From: a bacterium
Lineage (GTDB): Bacteria; Ratteibacteria; UBA8468; B48-G9; JAFGKM01
Direction of reading: 5' to 3'
Assembly (NCBI GenBank): GCA_029548585.1
Contig: JAKPNC010000225.1
Coordinates: 1 to 9,617 of the forward strand
Length of the DNA: 9,617 nt
The translations under genes were made by a program, and so were the position numbers. Each line of letters begins with the position of its first letter. The first letter of the stretch is position 1. Positions 1 through 7,361 of the stretch are shown here, in pieces. The notes under the pieces were generated by a model, which did not search any database, had not been told where the DNA came from, and saw nothing but the letters and a program-made list of their open reading frames with translations.

Positions 1-31
1 CAGGAGGAGAGGAAGAAAATGTAGGGAGACA

Positions 32-60
32 CTCTCTCCCCTATGGTTAGAGGGAGAAAG
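32..60 (-). terminator. Possible hairpin after the barrel gene, weak terminator candidate
   Basis: Bases 52-60 can pair with 32-40 as a nine-pair stem with an 11-base loop. One pair is G-U only in minus-strand RNA and would be a C-A mismatch in plus-strand RNA, which favours the minus strand. It begins 21 bases after the TAG stop. No clean U-run follows, only TACATTTTC further on, so termination may be weak or factor-assisted. A second hairpin using 35-40 with 24-29 would compete with it. Confidence 0.3.
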
Positions 61-80
61 AGATGGGGAGGCTATAAAAA

Positions 81-3000
81 CTATTTGAAGAGATTCTCGT
101 GGAGCTTGAATCTTAGCATGAGGTAAGGACCTTTTCCGCTGTAGGAGTTGCCAGTCAGATCCTCGTCGAAGTTGTCAAACGAGTAGCCGAGCGATAGCCA
201 GAGGTTTTTGACGATCCGGCACCCTATTTCGGCGGAACCTCCAAATAGGGTTGTTCCTGCCCTGTAGGAGTTCAGGAGGCGGCCTTCTATCCCGATGTCA
301 AAGCGGTCATTTATGTCGTACATGAAGCGTCCGGACAGAAGGTCGGTATAGCTGGAAATGTCGTAGTCTTCTGCAAGTTTGCCTGCGTACTTGCCTGTTA
401 ACTGGGTCCGGTTGTTTAACTGGTAGTTGGCTTCAAACGAGGCTATGTAAGAAGTTGAATCGTATCCCGGGGAAGAAGCGGTATCCTTGTCAACCTTGAA
501 TTCAAGTCGTCCCAGGGCGTTGAACCTGTCGTTGTTGACAGGCCTATAAGCCATGCCGAGCATGGTTCTTGACGTAATCTGTTGTCCCCCTGAAGTAAAG
601 CTGTTGTAAAAGAGGCGCTGCCTGAACATGAAAGTATAAGACGGGCTGAACATGGAGGCTATTGCAAGCTCTGCAAGGTTGGATCTTTCCGCTCTTTCAT
701 GCCTGTGTTCAAACCTTGATGTTATCTTGAGGTTTTCGTCAGGAAGATATTCAATCCCCACAGCGGCCGAAAAAGCGTCGGGCCGGCTCTTTCTTTCCTC
801 TCCGCTCAGGGTATCAAGTTTTTCGACGGACAGGTTGCCAGTGATATTTTCTGCAAGGTTGAACTTGTTGCGGATCCCTATGCTCTGCTGTGAACTGTTT
901 CCGTCTATGCCTCCGTTAAGCCTGTATTCGTTGAATGCCGAAGTTGAAGGTGAGAGTTCGGCTTCAATGCCCACGGCCGTTCTCGTTTCTTTCCTTTCGT
1001 CAAAATGGCCGTATTCCTGACGGATATATGCTTTTCTTTTTTCGTCCAGTTTATAATCGATATCCACGCGGCTGAGGGTGCCTTCGTCCGCCAGAAAGTT
1101 CTGTTTGTGCTCAAGGGCAAGCGACAGCTTAGGGTTAAGTTTCTGTTCAAGCCTTAACCTCATGCCTGTGGCTTCTTCGGGGGTTTCCTCGCTGAAGTCG
1201 AAAGGGTCCCTTGATGAAGGGTCGGGCGGGGCAATATATTTGTCGTTTGCTGTTTCCCGGTAGAGTTCAACCTCGAGGCTTGTTTTCCCGAAGGTCTTTC
1301 CCATCCCTATACCCACGTACTCGTGCTCCATGTCATTGAGCTTGTCGGTTTCGTTGTAATAGGATGCTTTGACCCACGTGGTTTTGTCTTTCCGGTATGT
1401 TGTTTCCATCCCGTATCTCTCCGTGCCACGCATAACGTCAAAGGCCGAGAGGTTGCCGAAATAATCCCCGATGTTCCTGTAATAGGCGGAAAGGATAATG
1501 TTGTCTGATGGTTTTGAATCAAGTTCAACCAGCCATCCGCTGTCTTTCTCTCCGGTGAAAATGCCTTCGGTTTCAAATAAGGATTCTGTCTGTGCCCATT
1601 CGGCTTTTATGGTTGTCCTGCCCGGGAAGGTAAGGGTGATGTCTGCCCCGATGATTGTCTTATCCTTGATTTCCTGCTCTTCCCTGACGGCTGTGAATCC
1701 TGCCTTCAGCCATGGGAAAAGGTTTCCGGCTGCGCGGGTGCCGGCAATGTAATACTTCTTGCCTGTTCCCGTGGTTTCGTAGCTGACAATTATGAAAACG
1801 GGATTGAGGTCGCTGTCATAGGAAGGTATTGCCGATTTGAAGAGGATACCTCCTATGTCGTAGTCCATCACGTAGTCGGTTCCCCTTGTTTTCCTCTTTC
1901 TTTCAAGGATATGTTCCGGCCTCTTCCTGTCCCTGGTTTCTATTACGACCATGTCGCTGCCTTCCACCACAGGCCTGCTGGAAAGGTAGTAGTAGCCGGA
2001 TATGCCTTTCGCAGGGATGTTATCAACTTTCTGAACCTGGTCAGTATGGCTAAGGAAAGTCTGCCATGAGAATTTCCCGGTGTTGATATCGGACTTCATC
2101 CCCGTGAACGTCCTTGTGTAGGCGCCAAGCTTTGAATCCCTGAAGTCTGTCTGAAAATCGCCGTACATGATGTATGACCGGTCCCTGTCAATTCTCACAT
2201 AAAGTTTTTCGCGCGACTGGGCTTCGTATTCCAGCTTGCTTTCATCCCCATAAACGGGATACCTGTCTTCCGTTTCGGTATTTCTTGTATGCTCGTTGAA
2301 AAAGTCATCTTCTCTTTCTTTTGCAGAATCGTAGGCGGCGGTCAGGAGGAATCCTTTTCCAACGCCTCCCTTGAGGAAGAAAGCGCCGCGCCCGCCTGTC
2401 GAAATTCCATCCTTTTTCAACCAGTCTTTATCAAGCAGAGACGTATCTCCTTCTGTCTTTCCGTATCCCATGGCCAGTTCCCCGTAACCTATCAGCATCA
2501 TTGGCCTGAGATACGGTGCAAAAAATATTGTTTCTTCACCCGCAAGGTTGTCATGGGACGCCCTGACGGTTGCAAATGCCGGTGACGCCGGGGATATTAC
2601 TGTGAATTTTGCTCTTCCGTTACTGCAAGGCACCTGCGTACCCGGCATGGATGGGTCTGCGTCTTTTTCAAGTATCCTGCCGGCGCTTGTCTCCACAGTC
2701 ATGAAAGAAGGATATAGAAGAATATTACCGTTTTTATCCTTTACAAAAGCTTCCACTCCCACGGACGTAATTCCGTCTGCCTGAATCCTTTTTTCTTTTG
2801 GCTTTACAATTATTTCGTGGGAATTGCCGACGGACATGACGGAAATTTCCCTGATATCCCTGATATTGCCGAACGTGTCCCTTATCTCCGCCTTCAGGAT
2901 ATTTTTCTCTCCCGCCTTAAGAAGGATCCCAACGAATTCATATACGGTCACTTTTCCTTCTCTGTTTTCAACTTTCATCCCGAGCCTGCTTTCGTCAACC

Positions 3001-5492
3001 TTTTCCCCGTTGACGTAAAGCGAGATTTCTGTGTTCATGGGCGCTTTCAGGAGTACGTTTGTTGACTTTTTCTGTAAAAGCAGCCCGTCGGCAGGAGAAA
3101 TAAATGCAAGTTCGGGAGTCATTGAGAGTATCTCTTTTTCCATGACTGCCTGTTTTTCTTCAGGGCTCTGTATGGAAAGATCCTGTTTCACATGTGTTTC
3201 CTCTATGGCCTCCCCCGTTTCGCCGGGCGCAGGGTATATAACCCTTTCAGGCATAATATAGGCTTTTCTTATAAAGGCGCTTGGGTGCTTTTCCTTCATC
3301 CGTCCGAGATATTCTTTCGCAGATTCTGCTGAATCGTAATATCCTGCCCTTACAGCGTATTTGCCGTCAATCAGTTCGAGACGGACATCTCTGAATCCTT
3401 CTTTTTCAAGTGACCTGGTTGCCTGGATGGCTTCCTGAGAAGCATTCGCCTGATATGAGGCAACCTGTATTGTATGAATGATCTGCAAGTTTTTTGTCGT
3501 CTCAGGGCCATCTTTTTCTGTTAGTGCAAAGTTCGCCTTGACCAGCCCTCCTGCTTTCATATCCGCAAACTGGGATTCGGAACTTCCTGCAAACCGGTTG
3601 GAAAGGGAAAGAGGACGCAATCCGGCAGGCAGGGTCGTTTCATCGATCCTTATGACATGGGTAGCGGGCAGAACTCCAGGTATTGAATATTTGCCTTCCC
3701 CGTCTGTGATAACCCTTGTGCCGTCTTCCATGTAAATCAAGACGTCCTTAATGCCGGACTCTCCCGGATCCTGAATCTTATTCCCGTTGTTGTCTATGAA
3801 AACTTTTCCTATTATTGTTCCTTTTGATGTGAATATCCCCTCGTTAATGCGAACTGTAAAAGACGCTACAGGAGAGGAGACGGGTTGTCCCACGCTTATT
3901 CCAGATGCTGTTACCGTGTTTTTCCCGCTGCCTTTGGAGCTGTCAACACCCACGATTGCGGCATACGTGATTTCAATAGATTGTTCTGCGTCAATCAACG
4001 GGATATCCCACACAATGGTCCTGCCCGCGGGGGTTGCGGGATCTGATGCCGGCAGAGAATCAAGCCTGCTTGAACCCTTCACGTAGACTATGCCATGAGG
4101 CATCACGTCTGTAACTTTGATATTGGTGACGGAAATTTTTCCAGTGTTTGTAACAGTTACGGTATATTTCAGTATGTCGCCCACGGAAGCGGTTGTTCTG
4201 CTGGCTGTTTTTGTTACGGCAAGCCCCGGAACAGCCGGGTCAACCGGGATGTCTATGTTAACGGGAGGCGTTAGGGATGTCAGGGTGAAGGGTTCTCCCC
4301 TGGATCCGTTTATAACCTCGTAGCCTGCAGGCATTTCGCTGCCAGGCACAGACGAAGGGAACGTATATCCCGCGGGCAGGGAAGACAAGGAGAGATAGTA
4401 TGTTCCCGCGGGAACTTCGGGGAAAGCATATTTTCCGTCTGCGCCTGTAGCGGGAGCCGGATTAGGGTCAAAGGGAAGAGTTGCCGGCAGACCCGTTCCT
4501 GAATCAATCAGCGTGACTATGACGCCTGGCAAGGGCGTTCCTGTTACAGAATCAAAGACTATGCCGTAAGGGTCTATGTAAGCGATACTCAGGGTTACCG
4601 GTTTTACATCAAGAGGGTCGGTGTATGATGCGATGACAGTTGTATCCTCGGAAACTGAAAGAATGCCGTTTTCAGTGACGGGAGCTGTACCGGTGGATGG
4701 TATGGAGCCTCTGAATACTCCAGTATCCGGACCGGTTTCGTAAAGTATGATTGTTTCAGTGTCTCCGGTTTGGCTGCCGGTAAGTATGATTGAGACGGTT
4801 TCTATCTTAGACGAATCTGCATTCTGGTCCGGATCGGCAACCTGTATAAATATCGTGTCTCCCACAGTGTAGACGGACCTGAGATTCCATTGAGAATCGA
4901 AGAATTGCATAACCCCGGGGGTTCTCGCTGTAATTGTTGCCTGGAAGGAGGATGCCTGAATATCTGTCTGGTCGCAGAAGGCCCTGGCGGTATTTTCTAT
5001 GATTGTGGCGTCTTCAAGCGAAGAGTCTGTTTTAACGATAAGGGTCAATATTCTTGCTTCCCCTATATCCAGGGTTCCTATGTTCCATAGAACCTCGCCG
5101 CCTGAGAGGGTTTCCCCTTCACCGGGGCCTCTATAGGAAGTTCCGGCGGGAAGGGTATCTCTTACCGTGACATTAGTCAGGGTGACCAGTCCGTAATTTT
5201 TCAGAGTAATATTGTAGGTAATCTCTTTTCCTGCCAGCACGGCAGAAGGCGAGCCTGTTTTGTCTACCGATAATCCCGGGGTTTTATACAAAGTTGTCAC
5301 GGAAGCGGATATTTTTTCATAAACGTTCTGGTTAACGTCAAGATACTGTGCTGTGGCGGTATTGACAATAGGAGTGCCCGGCGGCGGACTTGCCGCAAAG
5401 AGAACGGCAGTTGCGGCAAAAAAGAGCATACAGAATGTCGCAACCGCCGCCGGCCTTTTATACCTCAAAAGTTTTTTTATGACTCCTATCAT
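81..5492 (-). CDS. Giant outer-membrane barrel protein with DUF11, Cna-B-like and SPOR domains
   Basis: 1803 residues. Residues 1-34 are a Sec signal peptide. Then come: a strap shared with the neighbouring secreted protein (37-70); DUF11 (74-186); an ETGPDTGVFRG module (191-300); a carboxypeptidase-regulatory/Cna-B-like domain (305-418, TGTPLPGVIVTL and GKYAFPEVPAGTYYL); DUF11 (422-548); an SdrD-B-like domain (557-660, GKVFIDNNGNKIQDPGESG); a SPOR domain (672-746, IQVASYQ, LEKEGF, KYAVRAGYY); an Ig-like domain (795-890); an invasin-like domain (892-990); and about 800 residues of alternating polar/hydrophobic strands, read as an outer-membrane barrel (996-1803). Segment 1171-1238 (SSRPVVEGSDMVVIETRDR, then NPVFIIVSYE) looks like a small domain inserted early in the barrel; I recall similar segments in other large diderm outer-membrane proteins. 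The start is secure: an in-frame TAA lies at 5507-5505 and ATG 5492 is the first start, although its ribosome-binding site is weak. The final residues LMLRFKLHENLFK place Phe next to last, not last. Likely role: anchor or assembly platform for the secreted partners (inference); a stand-alone adhesin is the main alternative. Confidence 0.96.
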   Translation of the reverse strand: MIGVIKKLLRYKRPAAVATFCMLFFAATAVLFAASPPPGTPIVNTATAQYLDVNQNVYEKISASVTTLYKTPGLSVDKTGSPSAVLAGKEITYNITLKNYGLVTLTNVTVRDTLPAGTSYRGPGEGETLSGGEVLWNIGTLDIGEARILTLIVKTDSSLEDATIIENTARAFCDQTDIQASSFQATITARTPGVMQFFDSQWNLRSVYTVGDTIFIQVADPDQNADSSKIETVSIILTGSQTGDTETIILYETGPDTGVFRGSIPSTGTAPVTENGILSVSEDTTVIASYTDPLDVKPVTLSIAYIDPYGIVFDSVTGTPLPGVIVTLIDSGTGLPATLPFDPNPAPATGADGKYAFPEVPAGTYYLSLSSLPAGYTFPSSVPGSEMPAGYEVINGSRGEPFTLTSLTPPVNIDIPVDPAVPGLAVTKTASRTTASVGDILKYTVTVTNTGKISVTNIKVTDVMPHGIVYVKGSSRLDSLPASDPATPAGRTIVWDIPLIDAEQSIEITYAAIVGVDSSKGSGKNTVTASGISVGQPVSSPVASFTVRINEGIFTSKGTIIGKVFIDNNGNKIQDPGESGIKDVLIYMEDGTRVITDGEGKYSIPGVLPATHVIRIDETTLPAGLRPLSLSNRFAGSSESQFADMKAGGLVKANFALTEKDGPETTKNLQIIHTIQVASYQANASQEAIQATRSLEKEGFRDVRLELIDGKYAVRAGYYDSAESAKEYLGRMKEKHPSAFIRKAYIMPERVIYPAPGETGEAIEETHVKQDLSIQSPEEKQAVMEKEILSMTPELAFISPADGLLLQKKSTNVLLKAPMNTEISLYVNGEKVDESRLGMKVENREGKVTVYEFVGILLKAGEKNILKAEIRDTFGNIRDIREISVMSVGNSHEIIVKPKEKRIQADGITSVGVEAFVKDKNGNILLYPSFMTVETSAGRILEKDADPSMPGTQVPCSNGRAKFTVISPASPAFATVRASHDNLAGEETIFFAPYLRPMMLIGYGELAMGYGKTEGDTSLLDKDWLKKDGISTGGRGAFFLKGGVGKGFLLTAAYDSAKEREDDFFNEHTRNTETEDRYPVYGDESKLEYEAQSREKLYVRIDRDRSYIMYGDFQTDFRDSKLGAYTRTFTGMKSDINTGKFSWQTFLSHTDQVQKVDNIPAKGISGYYYLSSRPVVEGSDMVVIETRDRKRPEHILERKRKTRGTDYVMDYDIGGILFKSAIPSYDSDLNPVFIIVSYETTGTGKKYYIAGTRAAGNLFPWLKAGFTAVREEQEIKDKTIIGADITLTFPGRTTIKAEWAQTESLFETEGIFTGEKDSGWLVELDSKPSDNIILSAYYRNIGDYFGNLSAFDVMRGTERYGMETTYRKDKTTWVKASYYNETDKLNDMEHEYVGIGMGKTFGKTSLEVELYRETANDKYIAPPDPSSRDPFDFSEETPEEATGMRLRLEQKLNPKLSLALEHKQNFLADEGTLSRVDIDYKLDEKRKAYIRQEYGHFDERKETRTAVGIEAELSPSTSAFNEYRLNGGIDGNSSQQSIGIRNKFNLAENITGNLSVEKLDTLSGEERKSRPDAFSAAVGIEYLPDENLKITSRFEHRHERAERSNLAELAIASMFSPSYTFMFRQRLFYNSFTSGGQQITSRTMLGMAYRPVNNDRFNALGRLEFKVDKDTASSPGYDSTSYIASFEANYQLNNRTQLTGKYAGKLAEDYDISSYTDLLSGRFMYDINDRFDIGIEGRLLNSYRAGTTLFGGSAEIGCRIVKNLWLSLGYSFDNFDEDLTGNSYSGKGPYLMLRFKLHENLFK

Positions 5493-5525
5493 TGTCTTTT
5501 CTCTTTAAAACACAGATATTCCTTT

Positions 5526-7283
5526 TCAGTCAATCGTAACCTGGAACTGGAGTATCCACGTTCCATTAGGGCCCAGGGTTATTGAAGTTCCTGCACCCGT
5601 GCTAACGGTATGAGAGTTGACATCGTACCTGCCTCCGTCCCCGTCGGTGTCATCCGTTTTGATTTCGAGAGTACTCAGCGTATTCCCCGCTTTTATTGAA
5701 CCGGAAACAAACGTCGTATATGTGGGAACCACATCGAAAATGCCTACAGATGTTGCTCCGCCTGTACCGGTGTTTGTTACAGTTACGGTGTAGGTAAGAA
5801 CGGTTCCCGGGGGCTGAGGGCCTTCAGGGGAAACTGTCTTGCTAATGCTCAGCGCGGGCGCGGTAATGGTAGTTGTAATCGTTATGCTGTCGGATACCCC
5901 CGAGTCTCTGGCAGATGTGCCCGTGACAGTCGTGATGTCAACCGCTTTATCAATAAGTCCGGCAGGTATCGTGGCTACTGCCAGGATAGTGACAGATCCT
6001 CCGTTGGGAGTCAGAATACCTGTATCTATGACGCCGTCCGAATTTGTATCGGTAAGCAGTTCGTCGCCGTTTGTTCCAGGTATACCGTTCTTGTCAGAGT
6101 CCACCCAGAATGCCCATGTCCAGGCTGAGGTTGACGAGAAGGCGATGTTAATCCTGTCTGCCGCGTTGCCGTTGTTGGTGGCAGTAAAGGAATGTATAAT
6201 ATCATCACCCGGGTTCTTAAAGTAAATCCCGTTAGGGTCGAGGTCAACCGCAGCTGTGAAACCTACCGAGGTGCTCGTGGTGTTACTGGTTGAGGTGTAT
6301 TCAGTAGGCAATCCTTCATGTTTGTAATATGCAGTCAGGGTATTTGTAATGGAAGTATCTTCAAGAATCCCGATGTTTACCTGTACCTGGAAGAAGAAGG
6401 AACCCGTGCCTCCGGGACCGAAGCTTCCCTTGGTATATACAACCTTGGTACCATCAAAATATCCCCCGATATCTCCCACTTCGTCGCCGTTATTGGCGTC
6501 TGTGATAGTCGTTGCTTCGCTATATGTGTTTGTTATCAATCCCACTTTCATACTGCCGGCAACGTAGGTTGTTCCGGCAGGTATTACATCCTCGGCGCGG
6601 ATGTCTTCCGTTGGAGCAGTACCGGAGTTGGTGCCAGTGATCTTGTAGGTGATAATATCTCCGGGCACGGGATTGGAAGGAGAGTCCACGACAGACTTTA
6701 CGATATCAAGTATTGCACTTTCCGCGGTGGTTGTATAATTAGCCGTGGCAGAGATATCCGTGTCAAACTGGGATGTCGCGGTCAGGGTAGCGGTGCTTGT
6801 GCTTCCATTGGCGGCTCCGGAAGGAATGGCGGTAACCACGATTACCTTGTAACAGGCGTCCGCCGCAAGGGCTGTAGTGCTTGTTACCACTGTTGTTTCT
6901 GTGAGCGGGTCCCACAGACCGTCGCCGTTGTTGTCAAAGTATATGACCGAAGACCAGCTTGTGTCTGTTACTCCCAGGGTAAAAGTATCAGTACCGTTGC
7001 CCGTGTTGCATATCATTGCCCCGTAAGCGACGTGGCCGCCTGCCGTTCCTGCGTGAGATGCTGTGTCGGGGGTTATCGTGACACCCGCAACCTGGCTGAC
7101 CGTTGTTGTTACGGTGTTGGAATATACCCTTGTCCTGGGATTGCCGTTGGCGTCGTTGTAATCCGCATACGCCTGGTTTGAAATTTCCGTTCCGGCAGGC
7201 GTGCCCAGTGCCATTGCCTGAGGAGCAAAAATAAGCGCCGCTGCGGCAATCAACGCTGAAAATAAAAGAACTTTTTTCATCAT
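5526..7283 (-). CDS. Secreted NEW3/DUF11 alternating-repeat protein
   Basis: From ATG 7283 this is 585 residues (602 from ATG 7334). Residues 1-25 are a Sec signal peptide ending AMA before LG. Residues 26-63 form a short strap (GTEISNQAYADYND, then SNTVTTTV) that is also present right after the signal peptide of the 1803-residue barrel protein. Two matching pairs of domains follow. A NEW3-like beta-sandwich (about 64-186) precedes DUF11 (190-302); a second NEW3-like copy (338-474) precedes a second DUF11 (477-585). Both NEW3-like copies carry an aromatic strand running into an Asp-rich loop: YFDNNGDGLWD at 115-125, and FWVDSDKNG (392-400) followed by DTNSDGVID (412-420). These resemble calcium-binding DxDxDG loops. 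Only the first copy has cysteines (C92, C144), the only two in the mature protein, at strand positions that could pair. It ends at the last DUF11 strand, ILQFQVTID, with no anchor. Likely an exported structural or adhesive surface subunit; the barrel gene starts 33 bases downstream. Confidence 0.94.
   Translation of the reverse strand: MMKKVLLFSALIAAAALIFAPQAMALGTPAGTEISNQAYADYNDANGNPRTRVYSNTVTTTVSQVAGVTITPDTASHAGTAGGHVAYGAMICNTGNGTDTFTLGVTDTSWSSVIYFDNNGDGLWDPLTETTVVTSTTALAADACYKVIVVTAIPSGAANGSTSTATLTATSQFDTDISATANYTTTAESAILDIVKSVVDSPSNPVPGDIITYKITGTNSGTAPTEDIRAEDVIPAGTTYVAGSMKVGLITNTYSEATTITDANNGDEVGDIGGYFDGTKVVYTKGSFGPGGTGSFFFQVQVNIGILEDTSITNTLTAYYKHEGLPTEYTSTSNTTSTSVGFTAAVDLDPNGIYFKNPGDDIIHSFTATNNGNAADRINIAFSSTSAWTWAFWVDSDKNGIPGTNGDELLTDTNSDGVIDTGILTPNGGSVTILAVATIPAGLIDKAVDITTVTGTSARDSGVSDSITITTTITAPALSISKTVSPEGPQPPGTVLTYTVTVTNTGTGGATSVGIFDVVPTYTTFVSGSIKAGNTLSTLEIKTDDTDGDGGRYDVNSHTVSTGAGTSITLGPNGTWILQFQVTID
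5862..6272 (-). repeat. NEW3-like domain, copy 2 of the internal protein repeat
   Basis: This encodes residues 338-474 of the alternating-repeat protein. It has a longer acidic loop than copy 1, with two Asp clusters (D395, D397, N399; then D412, N414, D416, D420), and no cysteine. It sits between the two DUF11 domains, giving the order NEW3, DUF11, NEW3, DUF11. Confidence 0.7.
6726..7094 (-). repeat. NEW3-like domain, copy 1 of the internal protein repeat
   Basis: This encodes residues 64-186 of the alternating-repeat protein. It matches copy 2 (5862-6272) in layout: NTGNGTDTF against NNGNAADRI, the aromatic strand plus Asp-rich loop, and VVTAIPSG against AVATIPAG. C92 and C144 align with T369 and S430 of copy 2, so a disulfide, if formed, is specific to this copy. 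The repeat is clear in protein but not in DNA, so the duplication is old or the copies have diverged. Confidence 0.7.
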
Positions 7284-7346
7284 TGCACCTCCTTTTCTTT
7301 TTTCATTCTTCAGATTTTTAAATTTTACTTCCATCCCGAACCTCCT
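7278..7346 (-). promoter_or_regulatory. Two ribosome-binding sites and three possible in-frame starts
   Basis: An AGGAGG at 7341-7346 lies six bases before ATG 7334, and a second AGGAGG at 7288-7293 lies four and seven bases before the adjacent ATGs at 7283 and 7280. All three starts are in one frame. Starting at 7334 adds 17 residues (MEVKFKNLKNEKRKGGA) before the signal peptide. The inner pair gives a normal signal peptide of MMKK plus hydrophobic core and is preferred. Both sites look functional by sequence, so two protein forms are possible. Confidence 0.6.
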
Positions 7347-7361
7347 TTGTTGTTTTCCTGT

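Noticed and set aside
5505..5513. GTG-TTT-TAA mini-frame behind AAAGGAA before the barrel gene
   Set aside because: Two codons long; most likely chance in the 33-base gap.
6906..6935. Dockerin domain suggested by DNNGDGLWD
   Set aside because: Dockerins have two tandem loop-helix copies near a terminus. Here single acidic loops follow aromatic beta-strands inside NEW3-like domains.
6318..7181. Long plus-strand open frame of 287 codons opposite the NEW3/DUF11 gene
   Set aside because: Its product is full of cysteine, glycine and arginine with no domain pattern, and it lies fully opposite a well-supported gene. It is an antisense shadow of repetitive Thr/Val/Gly codons.
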